Made by a program: the position numbers and the translations under genes. Below the pieces are notes generated by a model. That model saw nothing but the letters and a program-made list of their open reading frames with translations, had not been told where the DNA came from and made no database searches. From a virus, in the IMG/VR virus record IMGVR_UViG_3300004369_000199, positions 1 to 20,209 of that record: 20,209 nucleotides of DNA; one strand, 5' to 3'. Below are positions 5,874 through 13,804 of this stretch, one piece after another (positions within the stretch are counted from its first letter, which is position 1; each line of letters starts with the position of its first letter).

Positions 5874-7712
5874 ATGATTGATCTGGGTAAAGCATCTGAC
5901 CGCAACAGCCTGTGGACGTCGATGAAGGCGTCCCATCTGGCGTTGAAGCCATTCCGCGAGAAGAGGCGGGTGGCGATTGAGAACTATGTCGGTTCAGAGT
6001 GGGGTGCAGTTACTGATGATCGTCGTGAGGTGCTGGTCAACATTCTGGCTCTGACAGCCCGAACGTACATGATGAGTCTGGCGGCGAATCGTCCGCAGGT
6101 GATGGTGACGGCAGATGATTTCGAGTTGAAGCCGTTTGCCCGCAAGTTCGAGGTGGGCGTCAATAACCTGCTCAAAGAAATCAAGTTTGAGCGAACGCTC
6201 CGGAAGATTGTGCTGGATGCGTTCTTCTCGATCGGCATTGCGAAAGTCTATTGGGCCGACTCGGAGAAGGTGGAAGTTCCGAATCCAGCAATGCCGATGG
6301 AGCCGGGTTTCGGTGCATCGCCGCAGGACTGGTCCGACTACGCCATGATTCAGGAGTTGATGTCCGGGACGATCTGGGTTGATCCGGGTAAGCCGATGGT
6401 CGAGCGGATCAGTCTGGATGACTACCTGTATGACACGTCGGCCACGGCGTTTTCCCGGTCGAGGTTTCACAGCCATGAGTACCGGGTTCCGTTGTCAGCG
6501 GCTAAGGCCGACCCGCGTTTCGATAAGAAGCTGGTGGATAAGCTGACGTCGAACAGTAAATGGTCGGGCAATTCGTTCGGCACACATGAAGACCGCACCA
6601 ATGACATGATCAGCAGGAGTCAGGACCACGACGAAGTGGAACCGATGATCACGCTGATGGATTTGTATTTGCCCTTCGAACAAAAATGGGCGGTGATAGC
6701 GTCTGATGATCAGCTACCCCCATTGTTTGTAGATGACTGGAACGGGCCGGAAAGTGGTCCGTTCCATCATCTTTGCTTCGATGAGGTGCCGGACAATGCA
6801 ATGCCGATGGCACCTGCACAGAATCTGAGATTGCTGCATCAGTTGATGAATGCGGTGATGCGGAAACAGGCCCGGCAGGCTCGACGTCAGAAAGACGTGA
6901 CCACGTATCAGGGTTCTGAGAAAGATGCCCGAACAGCAGCCAATGCAGCGGATGGGGATACCGTCCGCATTGATGATCCAAGCAGCATCAACGTCCTGAA
7001 GTACGGTGGCGTGGATCAGATGAATCTGGCGTTCTACCAGGTGGTGGACGGCATCTTCTCCCGTCAGGCAGGGAATCTGGACGCGATGGCCGGACTTGGT
7101 CCGCAGTCCAAGACGGCTTCTCAGGATGCGATGGTCAATGAGGCTGTGTCCCGGTCGGAAGCACGGATGCAGTACGCGGTGATTGAGTTTGTCGGTGACA
7201 TTGCTCAAAGCCTCGGCCAGATGATGTGGGCTGATGAGATGCTGGAAATTAAGGGTTCGTACACCGAGCCGGGACTGTCGTTCCCGATTTCGGCTGACTG
7301 GACACCGGAGATGCGTGAAGGCGACATCATCCAGTACCAGTTCAGCGTCGAACCGTTCTCGATGGCCTATCAGTCTCCAGCTCAGAGATTGCAGAAGATC
7401 GGCACTGCAATCCAGATGCTGGCCCCTGCGATTCAGTCGGGTTCAGTGGTTCTGAATGGCGAAGCACTGGCGGCAACCGCTTCCGAGTTGCTCAACGAGC
7501 CACGGATCAAAGAGATCATCCAGTCCGCACCGCCACCAGACCCGATGGCACAACAGGGCGGCGGCGGCGGCGGTGGTGTGCCGAACAATGGTCCTCGGAA
7601 ATACATCCGGGAGAACATCAGTACGGGCGGTTCACCGGACTCTCAGCGGGTGCAGTTAGCACAGCAGTTCGCATCGGGGGCACAGCAGGGACAGGGCACA
7701 CAGGTTGGCTGA
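5874..7712 (+). CDS. Portal protein
   Basis: The portal is the dodecameric ring at one head vertex through which DNA enters and to which the neck attaches. This 612-residue protein directly follows terL, has typical portal length, and opens with a helical segment (KPFREKRRVAIENYVGSEWG, residues 25-44) like that of many portals. The centre is rich in acidic and aromatic residues, with long helices from about 310 onward (LHQLMNAVMRKQARQARR), matching portal stem and wing architecture. The C terminus is disordered: a proline patch, seven glycines in a row (562-568, encoded by five GGC and two GGT codons) and Gln/Gly-rich sequence. Assignment rests on position, length and general pattern rather than one diagnostic motif. 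Confidence 0.82.
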   Translation: MIDLGKASDRNSLWTSMKASHLALKPFREKRRVAIENYVGSEWGAVTDDRREVLVNILALTARTYMMSLAANRPQVMVTADDFELKPFARKFEVGVNNLLKEIKFERTLRKIVLDAFFSIGIAKVYWADSEKVEVPNPAMPMEPGFGASPQDWSDYAMIQELMSGTIWVDPGKPMVERISLDDYLYDTSATAFSRSRFHSHEYRVPLSAAKADPRFDKKLVDKLTSNSKWSGNSFGTHEDRTNDMISRSQDHDEVEPMITLMDLYLPFEQKWAVIASDDQLPPLFVDDWNGPESGPFHHLCFDEVPDNAMPMAPAQNLRLLHQLMNAVMRKQARQARRQKDVTTYQGSEKDARTAANAADGDTVRIDDPSSINVLKYGGVDQMNLAFYQVVDGIFSRQAGNLDAMAGLGPQSKTASQDAMVNEAVSRSEARMQYAVIEFVGDIAQSLGQMMWADEMLEIKGSYTEPGLSFPISADWTPEMREGDIIQYQFSVEPFSMAYQSPAQRLQKIGTAIQMLAPAIQSGSVVLNGEALAATASELLNEPRIKEIIQSAPPPDPMAQQGGGGGGGVPNNGPRKYIRENISTGGSPDSQRVQLAQQFASGAQQGQGTQVG

Positions 7713-8025
7713 TACCGGACGTGAACAATTCAATCTAGGTGCTCGACTTGCTCGAACGCCTTACCGGGAATTCACACTTCCTAATCAGCCTGCTGATGGA
7801 ACGGTGGCCGATTGGGATGCGTGGATGGTGGCGTGCTGCGGTCTGCTGGATGGTCAGTACACGGTTGAGAATGTTGGTGGAACAACGCGGCGGGTGCATG
7901 TGCTTTCAGCGACGTCTGATTTGCTGCTGCTGGCTGAGTACGACGTGACCACGTTGAAGTATTCGAGTGATCCGGATGCGTGGTTCAGGAACAACATAGG
8001 AACGGAACCGGCGATACCTCAATGA
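7705..8025 (+). CDS. Hypothetical protein between portal and scaffold
   Basis: This 106-residue protein is not recognised. It has Trp-rich acidic stretches (ADWDAWMVACC) and a beta-like centre (YTVENVGGTTRRVHVLS). The start is taken as TTG at 7705, overlapping the portal stop, because AGGG at 7693-7696 sits eight bases upstream and no ATG occurs in the first 40 codons. The next gene's ATG overlaps its stop. Its place in the packaging and head module suggests a small virion or assembly protein, which is inference from neighbours only. Confidence 0.65.
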   Translation: MADTGREQFNLGARLARTPYREFTLPNQPADGTVADWDAWMVACCGLLDGQYTVENVGGTTRRVHVLSATSDLLLLAEYDVTTLKYSSDPDAWFRNNIGTEPAIPQ

Positions 8026-8393
8026 AATACGTGATCAATGGAGTGGAAACAACGCAGGAAGCGTTTCAGGAACGTCATCGAAACAGCGGTCGACTCGATG
8101 GGATTCTGAAATCACGGCAGGCACCGGGTGGGCACGAACCATATTGGGGCACTGGTCATGAATCCATTTCAGCCGGTGTACCGAGTTCTCAGGCTCAGGA
8201 GCGGCATGACTTCCTGAAGAGTCGTGGCATGACGGGTTATGAGATTCTGGCTGACGGGACGTTGAAAACCGGCAGTCCGCAGAATCACAGGAAATGTCTG
8301 GACGTATTGGGGTTGGCGGATGCCGGTTCAGCGGGATCGGATGCCAGAGCGTTGAAGAAAACCAAGAAACGGGGAATGAGTAATGCTGATTAA
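8022..8393 (+). CDS. Conserved-type phage protein upstream of scaffold
   Basis: This 123-residue protein is basic and polar. Its middle (AGVPSSQAQERHDFLKSRGM, residues 50-69) and the following ILADGTLKTGSPQNHRK resemble a pattern I know from small phage proteins located next to capsid-assembly genes, with a P-x-Q helix, a D-G turn and a His-Arg-Lys segment. I cannot confirm this without a search, and the function of such proteins is unknown. An in-frame start at 7980 also exists, but ATG at 8022 overlapping the previous stop is preferred. The 3' end overlaps the scaffold candidate by 11 bases. Confidence 0.65.
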   Translation: MKYVINGVETTQEAFQERHRNSGRLDGILKSRQAPGGHEPYWGTGHESISAGVPSSQAQERHDFLKSRGMTGYEILADGTLKTGSPQNHRKCLDVLGLADAGSAGSDARALKKTKKRGMSNAD

Positions 8394-9435
8394 ATACCGA
8401 TTGATGGCAGAGCAGGAAGAGGGCGGCGAGGGCGGTGGCGGTCATGAAGATCGGACTGCCGAGTTCAATGCTATCATCGACCAGCGAGAGCGAGAGCGTG
8501 AACAGGAGAACGAATCTGTCACGGTGACGGACGCGGTCGAGAGCAGTGATGTCAAAACCGAGACGTCGAAAACGGACGACAATGTTTCTGTGACAGGTGC
8601 GAAGGGAGCGAAATACAGCAGCATCACGTACACGGAAGACGAGAACTTCCTGACAGATGAACTTCGCAACCTCGGCGGAACGTATGGATTCAGTGATGAG
8701 ATGATGCTGAATCAGGGTTCGGAAGCGGCATTACGCAATGCGATGTTGCTGGTGGACCAGTACGAGAAGCGTCAACTGGACCTGCACCGTGGACAGCAGC
8801 GTCAGCAGCAAGACCCGTCCGAAGAGAGAAATCCCGAAGAAGTTCCACCAGTTCAGCAGCCCAACGAAACGAAAGCCGACTTCGCGGCACGAATGGCGAT
8901 CCTTCAGGAAGAGGGGTACGACGAGCCAATCACCGATATGTTCAACGAGCAGCATCAGGAGAACCAGTACCTGAAGCAGAAGATTGAACAGATGGAATCT
9001 CAGATGTGGCAGTTCCAGCAGCACGCGGATCATGTGCAGCAGGGTGCCAGAACGAATTACCAGAATCAGGTATTGAATCTGGTAGACAATCTGAATCGCG
9101 AAGACCTGTTCGGGAACAAGCACACGGCGACCGACGAGCAGCATGAGAATATCCGTCAGGTCGAGATGGAAGTTCAGGACTTGATGCAGCGTCAGGGGCA
9201 GCGTCTGGATAGTTCCACGATTACGCGGGCATTCAATCGCGTCTTTGCTGACAGGCTGATTCACGAAAGCCGTTCGAACAAATCGAAAGCGTTGCAGAAT
9301 CAGTCTCGTCGACGCATGGGTTCGGGCAATCCATCGCAGCCACGGCACGATATGGAATGGGACGGACCATTGGGTGAGCATCCGGGTTTGCAGGCAATGG
9401 GCAACCGCTTCCTTGAGGAAAACAAAGGACTTTGA
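8383..9435 (+). CDS. Putative capsid scaffolding protein
   Basis: Scaffolding proteins guide capsid subunits into a prohead and then leave or are degraded. This 350-residue protein has the usual features: position just before the major capsid gene, high Glu and Gln content, very few hydrophobic segments, and long helices likely to coil (for example about residues 180-225, QENQYLKQKIEQMESQMWQF). The first 70 residues are acidic, Gly- and Ser/Thr-rich and probably disordered. The C-terminal 50 residues are basic (SRRRMGSGN), like the coat-binding tail of known scaffolds. GGGGA before ATG 8383 supports this start over the later ATG at 8404. No protease domain is visible. Confidence 0.72.
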   Translation: MLIKYRLMAEQEEGGEGGGGHEDRTAEFNAIIDQREREREQENESVTVTDAVESSDVKTETSKTDDNVSVTGAKGAKYSSITYTEDENFLTDELRNLGGTYGFSDEMMLNQGSEAALRNAMLLVDQYEKRQLDLHRGQQRQQQDPSEERNPEEVPPVQQPNETKADFAARMAILQEEGYDEPITDMFNEQHQENQYLKQKIEQMESQMWQFQQHADHVQQGARTNYQNQVLNLVDNLNREDLFGNKHTATDEQHENIRQVEMEVQDLMQRQGQRLDSSTITRAFNRVFADRLIHESRSNKSKALQNQSRRRMGSGNPSQPRHDMEWDGPLGEHPGLQAMGNRFLEENKGL

Positions 9436-9491
9436 GCCACTGACCGATACATGCTTAATGAGGAATCAAATCAGTTCCACAAGCTGGTTTG

Positions 9492-9538
9492 TTGATTCAG
9501 CGTGCCTACTCCGTTGAATCAGTGACGTGCCTACTCCG
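9492..9538. repeat. Two-copy tandem repeat, about 25-base unit
   Basis: A 14-base sequence, CGTGCCTACTCCGT, occurs at 9501-9514 and again at 9526-9539. Each copy is preceded by a related block (TTGATTCAG at 9492-9500 and TTGAATCAGTGA at 9514-9525). The period of 25 bases and the location upstream of the capsid gene suggest paired protein-binding sites or duplicated promoter elements. It is too short for a CRISPR. Confidence 0.7.
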
Positions 9539-9574
9539 TCGCAAGTGTGATTTGTGGTCGTAATTTCAACACAC

Positions 9575-9600
9575 AATTCCCGCAGGAATTCCGTTCCTGC
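9575..9600 (+). promoter_or_regulatory. Two mutually exclusive hairpins in the capsid mRNA leader
   Basis: Hairpin 1 pairs AATTCC (9575-9580) with GGAATT (9585-9590) around a CGCA loop. Hairpin 2 pairs GCAGGAA (9582-9588) with TTCCTGC (9594-9600) around TTCCG. Both are perfect and share 9585-9588, so only one can form at a time. Hairpin 2 is longer and should be the more stable. It ends 18 bases before the capsid ATG, just ahead of the ribosome site. It may protect or help process the transcript, or control capsid translation. Confidence 0.5.
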
Positions 9601-9618
9601 CTATGAGAGAGTAGGACT

Positions 9619-10671
9619 ATGTCTCTTTACCCAGAGCAACTTGACGATCTGGTAACGGCCACGTTCGACCGTGCCAAGAAAAAAGAATGGGTTGACCTGT
9701 CTCTGAACAATCAGGACTACGTCTTCGCCCAGAGGTTCATGAACGGCAAGAATAAAACGCCTGTTAAGGGCGGGCCGTTGCAGACGTGGAAACTCCAGAC
9801 CGGGAAAACTGGCAATGCCCGTTGGACCGGGATGTTCTCTGAAGACCAGACAGCAGTGAAAAACCTGCTGACGAGTGCTTCACAGAAGTGGGCCATGATG
9901 ACCACTTCATTCTCCTACGACGTGAACGAAGAAGCGTTTCAGGGTGATGACATCACCATGATCCTGAACGAAATCGAAGTCCGTGAGCACGATATGTACA
10001 ACGGGTACGTCGAGCTGATGGAAGAAGCGTTGTGGACGGCACCATCGTCCAGCACGCAAGACCCTCGGCCTATGAGCGGTATTCCGTTCTGGCTTCAGAA
10101 GAATGCGACGGACGGTTTCAACGGTGGAAACCCAAGCGGATTCTCTGACGGTGCGGGTAGTGTCAACACCAGCACGCACGCCAACTGGAAGAACTACACG
10201 TTCGGCTACACGGCAGTCACTCGTGAAAACCTGATTGCCAAGTGGAAGAAGGCTGTGGAGTTCACGAAGTTCAAAGCTCCGCACAGTTACAAGGAGCTGG
10301 GTGGTGGAACGCCAAACTGGATGTTCTACACCACGTACCGCTTGCAGGAACCGCTGATGCAGTTTCTGGACGCTCGCAACGACAAGATCACTGATCTTGC
10401 CGGTACGTCGAAGTGCATGTTCAACAGCATTCCTGTTGAAACTGCGTTCGAGTTGGAGAACGCCACTCAGGCGGGCTACGACAGCTCTGATCCGATTTAC
10501 GGGATCAACTGGAAGAGCTTCGAATACTTCTGCCAGAAGGGCAAGGAGCTGGTTCGACAGAAACCTCAGCAGGCACCACTGCAACACAATGTTCGCAACG
10601 TGTTCATGGACAGCACTGGCAACCTTCAGTGTTTCAATCGTCGATCGAACTTCGTCGGTTACTCCCTGTAG
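9619..10671 (+). CDS. Putative major capsid protein
   Basis: The assignment rests on position after the scaffold candidate, a fitting length of 350 residues and composition: balanced mixed alpha/beta, rich in aromatic residues, with few charged runs. Notable stretches are FSYDVNEEAFQ (97-107), a long acidic helix near residues 110-137 like the HK97-fold spine helix, and SGIPFWLQKN (153-162). The C terminus is an ordinary folded end (NRRSNFVGYSL). The gene has its own leader with repeats and hairpins, as expected for a strongly expressed product. No N-terminal propeptide is obvious, which agrees with a separate scaffold. A minor head protein is the alternative but less likely. Confidence 0.78.
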   Translation: MSLYPEQLDDLVTATFDRAKKKEWVDLSLNNQDYVFAQRFMNGKNKTPVKGGPLQTWKLQTGKTGNARWTGMFSEDQTAVKNLLTSASQKWAMMTTSFSYDVNEEAFQGDDITMILNEIEVREHDMYNGYVELMEEALWTAPSSSTQDPRPMSGIPFWLQKNATDGFNGGNPSGFSDGAGSVNTSTHANWKNYTFGYTAVTRENLIAKWKKAVEFTKFKAPHSYKELGGGTPNWMFYTTYRLQEPLMQFLDARNDKITDLAGTSKCMFNSIPVETAFELENATQAGYDSSDPIYGINWKSFEYFCQKGKELVRQKPQQAPLQHNVRNVFMDSTGNLQCFNRRSNFVGYSL

Positions 10672-10730
10672 TTTCTGCTGCTGATGGCGACTTCACGTAA
10701 ACATTCCCTCAATTAACGAGGCACAGGATT

Positions 10731-11477
10731 ATGAGCACGCTTGTAAATGGAATCACGAATTACGTCGGTGAGGAGAGTGGCCTCGGTCAGTCTTACGATC
10801 TGTGGCGTGATTGCAAAATCGAAACGCTGGAAAATGACTACAACCGTGGTTATGCGTTTCGGGATCAGTTCTTGACGCTTCCCACCGGGAAGTACACCGC
10901 GACTCAGGCGACGGCAGGGACGTTTGCCCTGGCTGATCTTGAGGGTGGCGTTGCCCTGGCAGACGCAGGCAGTTCGACCCAAGGACAGGGTATCAATGTC
11001 CAGTTGAACTCGACGGTTGGAGCGGCGTTCTTCACGCAGGCAGCGGGCAAACTATGGTTCGAAGCCCGCGTCAAGGTGGCTGACATTGCCACTGGCCCAG
11101 AGTTCTTCTGTGGACTCAGTGCGATTGACGCGACTGTTCTGGCGTCACAAGCCAACACCAGTCCGAATCACATCGGATTCGAGTCAGTCACGAACAATGG
11201 CGTTCTGCTGTTCCATGCGGAAGTTGCAGGTACTCGAACGAGTTCCACGGCAACGATCCATACGCTGGTCGACGACGAGTACGTTCGACTTGGCTTCAAG
11301 GTGGTCGATCGTGTCCGAATTGAAGTCTGGGTCAACGGATCGAAGGTTGACACTCTGACTGCTGGATGCCCACTGGTGGGACTGGTTCCAACGCTGGTTT
11401 GCCAGACTGGCGGTGACAACGATCCGATTGCCAGCCTGGACTGGTGGGATGTGGCTGTCGAGCGAACGGCATCCTGA
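10731..11477 (+). CDS. Lectin-like virion protein, possible capsid decoration
   Basis: This 248-residue protein follows the capsid gene. Residues about 45-248 read as a beta sandwich of the concanavalin/LamG type: KLWFEARVKVAD, then GVLLFHAEVAG, YVRLGFKVVDRVRIEVWVNG with a strand-turn-strand layout, and a final LDWWDVAVERTAS. LamG-like folds bind glycans or act as surface decoration on virions. The N-terminal 40 residues (ending RGYAFRDQF) may be the capsid-binding part. The gap to the capsid gene is 59 bases with no terminator, so the two are probably co-transcribed. A terminator-like hairpin follows. A decoration role is inferred from position and fold pattern. Confidence 0.6.
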   Translation: MSTLVNGITNYVGEESGLGQSYDLWRDCKIETLENDYNRGYAFRDQFLTLPTGKYTATQATAGTFALADLEGGVALADAGSSTQGQGINVQLNSTVGAAFFTQAAGKLWFEARVKVADIATGPEFFCGLSAIDATVLASQANTSPNHIGFESVTNNGVLLFHAEVAGTRTSSTATIHTLVDDEYVRLGFKVVDRVRIEVWVNGSKVDTLTAGCPLVGLVPTLVCQTGGDNDPIASLDWWDVAVERTAS

Positions 11478-11497
11478 TTGACGCACCCCGTTTGATG

Positions 11498-11532
11498 GGC
11501 TGGCGTGCTGGCAGGGATGTCACACGCCAGTC
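11498..11532 (+). terminator. Hairpin after the decoration gene, possible terminator
   Basis: CTGGCGTG (11500-11507) pairs perfectly with CACGCCAG (11523-11530), and G-C and G-T pairs at the base can extend it by two. The loop is 15 bases. The downstream sequence TCTGTCTTATGTGTTCCTTTT is T-rich but without a clean T run, so it may be a partial terminator that reduces read-through from capsid genes into the neck genes. It could also be a processing site. Confidence 0.45.
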
Positions 11533-11569
11533 TGTCTTATGTGTTCCTTTTCTCGAATGAGAGGTTGTT

Positions 11570-11725
11570 GTGACACCAGAAGAGCGAGCCGAGTACCGGG
11601 CAAAGGTACAGAACAGTTTCTATGTCAACAGTGTGTCTGTTGACGAGCCAGTGGTCGTGACTGCTGCCGTCGTGGCAGAAGAGGTCGAGGTGACTGTCAC
11701 TGAGCCAGTGGATGATCTTGAGTAA
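11570..11725 (+). CDS. Short acidic ORF with GTG start
   Basis: This 51-residue reading frame begins with GTG, five bases after GAGAGG (11559-11564), and fills the gap between the terminator-like hairpin and the next gene. The product starts VTPEERAEYRAKVQNSF and continues into a Val/Glu/Thr-rich acidic stretch (VVAEEVEVTVTEPVDDLE). Codon pattern and ribosome site look genuine, and leaving it out would give a 267-base gap in an otherwise dense operon. No family is recognised. It might be a small virion or assembly peptide. Confidence 0.55.
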   Translation: MTPEERAEYRAKVQNSFYVNSVSVDEPVVVTAAVVAEEVEVTVTEPVDDLE

Positions 11726-11744
11726 TTGAAACGGGGAACGGGGA

Positions 11745-12341
11745 ATGCACGCTTTCGATACGGAACGATTGCAGCGGCTATGCGGCAGTCACGAATTGCC
11801 AGAGCGTTTGCTCCAGCTTTACGCGGTGGCCGAGAAGATTTGGCATCGGATTGGTTCTGGACCATTGGGCGATGAGATGCTGATGAATCTGGTGATTCAG
11901 GCACAAGCCTACATGATCGAGAAACCGGAACCGTCCATCTGGGATTCAGTGGCACCTTACACGGACGTCATTGTTTCCCATCGTGACGAGACTCCTTACG
12001 AAGCGGAATTCATTGGCCGGAAGTTCGACGGCAATGGTCGTCCGATTGGTCAGGTGGATGTCCGTCTGTTTGGTGACGACTCAACGATTCGAGCCGAACC
12101 GGAAGAGTTTGTCCGGGTGGCCGACAGCAGCATCAAGACAGATTGGCCTCAGCATCTTCAGGGTCTGAAGCGTGGTGATCTGGTGGGCTGGACTCCACCG
12201 GACGGCGAGCTTCAGGAAGTTCGTTTCCGTGATGTTCTGCCGACAGGTCAGGTCCATCTGAAGACCGGCAAGACGAACGCCAGAAACTCTTACGTCCCAC
12301 CGGATGAAGTGTCCGTCCTCGTTCTGGAAGAGTCGGTCTAA
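11745..12341 (+). CDS. Hypothetical protein of the head-tail region
   Basis: This 198-residue protein is not recognised. The N-terminal part (1-60) is helical (LPERLLQLYAVAEKIWHRI). The rest looks beta-rich, with two short barrel-like segments around 80-125 and 135-198 (for example GLKRGDLVGWTPPDGELQEV). A GGGG-containing ribosome site precedes the ATG. It lies between the capsid-associated genes and the repeated-domain genes, where head-completion or connector proteins usually occur, so such a role is possible. It ends two bases before the next start, so coupling is likely. Confidence 0.6.
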   Translation: MHAFDTERLQRLCGSHELPERLLQLYAVAEKIWHRIGSGPLGDEMLMNLVIQAQAYMIEKPEPSIWDSVAPYTDVIVSHRDETPYEAEFIGRKFDGNGRPIGQVDVRLFGDDSTIRAEPEEFVRVADSSIKTDWPQHLQGLKRGDLVGWTPPDGELQEVRFRDVLPTGQVHLKTGKTNARNSYVPPDEVSVLVLEESV

Positions 12342-12343
12342 GC

Positions 12344-13792
12344 ATGACTGAGAGTACCCTATCGCTGACTCGGAACAACCTTCGTGAAGAGGTTGGGCTG
12401 AAGCTGGGGTATGGATTGAATACGTCCGGCTGGACCCCCGAGCAGATATCCCGCATGGATATCTGTATTCGAAACGGGCTGGGACGTTTCTACTTCCCAC
12501 TGACTGGTGAGACGAAAGAGCGTTACGAGTGGTCGTTTCTGCGTATCTCCGCGTCGTTATCGCTCTCTTTTGGAGCAGGTGATACTTACGTTCTGCCGGA
12601 TGACTGTGACGGCACGGTAGATGAGTTCATCATTACGCAAGTCGGTGGATTGCCGGGTGGTGCTCCGAATCGAATCCCTGTTATTCCGATTAACGAGTTA
12701 CGGCAACTGGAAGCGAAAGAGGCAGGATTAAAAGACGTTCCAAAGGTTGTTGCGATCCAGACGATCGCTCCGTTGTTGCCAACTACGACTGTGTCTCAAC
12801 GGCGAGAAGCGATTTTTTATCCGGCTCCGAATACCGACTACACGGCCACGTATGAGTATCCGGTCGAAGTCGACAGCATCGGTTCGACGAATACGTTTCT
12901 GCCAGGTGGTGCAGCACACAGCCAGGCGATCGTAGCGTCGTGTCTGGCTGTGGCCGAGCAGTACCTGACTCCCGGTGAGACAGTACACCAGCAGGAGTTT
13001 CAGCAGCGTCTCCAGGCGTCGATTGAGCACGACAAGCGGAAGTACAAGACCAGCAAGCACAAGACGTGGGTGTTGACTGAGCCGGTACTTGGCTCGTTCA
13101 ACTGGTTGAAGCGTGAAGTGTCGGGGTATCTCTACGGTGAGTGGAATACGTTCCTGTTGACGTTCACGGAGAATGCTCAGGTTGAAAGTCTGGTCCAGCG
13201 AGGTTTGCACCAGTTCTATTCGCCACCGGGCCAGCGTCAGGGGTGGAGCTTCCTGAATCTGATCGGGACGCTGACGATGGTGGTCGAACAGGCGGCTTAC
13301 GACTTGCCGAGTGGTTTCTCGGAACTTGTTGGCAAGATGACGCTGACCAAGACGGGTTCGTACAAGCCGATTCCATTGGTGCTGGAGTCGGACATTCGTG
13401 CGATTCAGACAGCCGCAGCCACTTCAGGGATTCCCGAATACGTGGTCGTTCGGTCCAAGACGACTGATGGAAGTGCTGCCCATCTTCGGGAAGCGGTGTT
13501 CTATCCGACACCAGACTTAGCGGCTGCGACTTTGACTCCGAATACGATTACCTACCGATATAAAATCAGCCCGGCATCGTTGTCTGCGTCAGTCGAATAC
13601 CCATACGGGCACGACGTTCATGCAGAGACGATGCGGCAAGCGTGCATCCTGCTAGCCTCCGAACTGAAAGAGGGGGCGGATCAGGGAATGGAATCTCAGA
13701 AGTATCAGCAGTTATTGAACGCCAGCATGATGGCTGACATCAATGTGGAACTGCCAATTAACCAGACAGCAGCCCTTCCACCGCAACCGTAG
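12344..13792 (+). CDS. Two-domain connector-type structural protein (repeat copies A and B)
   Basis: This 482-residue protein is an internal duplication. Copy A (about 1-235) and copy B (about 250-470) share, in the same order, GLGRFY / GLHQFY, WSFL (63-66 and 301-304, offset 238), YVLP / YDLP, a segment leading to FYPAP / FYPTP (158-162, 386-390), a Y-E/R-Y strand, then AxxxAC-type helices (HSQAIVASCLAVAE / HAETMRQACILLAS) and QRLQAS / QLLNAS. Two neighbouring genes carry further copies. Position between capsid and fibre suggests neck, adaptor or tail-tube subunits; I do not recognise a named family with certainty. No signal peptide or membrane segment is visible. Confidence 0.7.
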   Translation: MTESTLSLTRNNLREEVGLKLGYGLNTSGWTPEQISRMDICIRNGLGRFYFPLTGETKERYEWSFLRISASLSLSFGAGDTYVLPDDCDGTVDEFIITQVGGLPGGAPNRIPVIPINELRQLEAKEAGLKDVPKVVAIQTIAPLLPTTTVSQRREAIFYPAPNTDYTATYEYPVEVDSIGSTNTFLPGGAAHSQAIVASCLAVAEQYLTPGETVHQQEFQQRLQASIEHDKRKYKTSKHKTWVLTEPVLGSFNWLKREVSGYLYGEWNTFLLTFTENAQVESLVQRGLHQFYSPPGQRQGWSFLNLIGTLTMVVEQAAYDLPSGFSELVGKMTLTKTGSYKPIPLVLESDIRAIQTAAATSGIPEYVVVRSKTTDGSAAHLREAVFYPTPDLAAATLTPNTITYRYKISPASLSASVEYPYGHDVHAETMRQACILLASELKEGADQGMESQKYQQLLNASMMADINVELPINQTAALPPQP

Positions 13793-13804
13793 AGGAATTG
13801 ACAG

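Larger units (their letters stand above)
9436..9618 (+). promoter_or_regulatory. Leader region before the major capsid gene
   Basis: This 183-base gap is the longest non-coding stretch in the late operon and directly precedes the most highly expressed type of phage gene. It holds a tandem repeat (9492-9538) and two overlapping hairpins (9575-9600), both listed separately, and a ribosome site region GAGAGAGTAGGA just before ATG 9619. A promoter is likely but no clear sigma70 pair is visible. The layout suggests extra transcription or mRNA processing that boosts capsid protein relative to scaffold. Confidence 0.55.

Noticed and set aside
7557-7577. GGC/GGT tract considered as a phase-variable microsatellite
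   Set aside because: Units are three bases, so slippage keeps the frame, and it lies in a disordered portal tail; any effect would be minor.
8731-9381. Leftward 216-codon frame inside the scaffold gene, Leu/Val-rich and membrane-like
   Set aside because: Its hydrophobic look comes from complementing Gln/Glu codons (CAG, GAA) of the scaffold; there is no independent start signal.
9907-10587. Leftward 226-codon frame inside the capsid gene
   Set aside because: It is a shadow of codon bias in the capsid gene and has no domain pattern.
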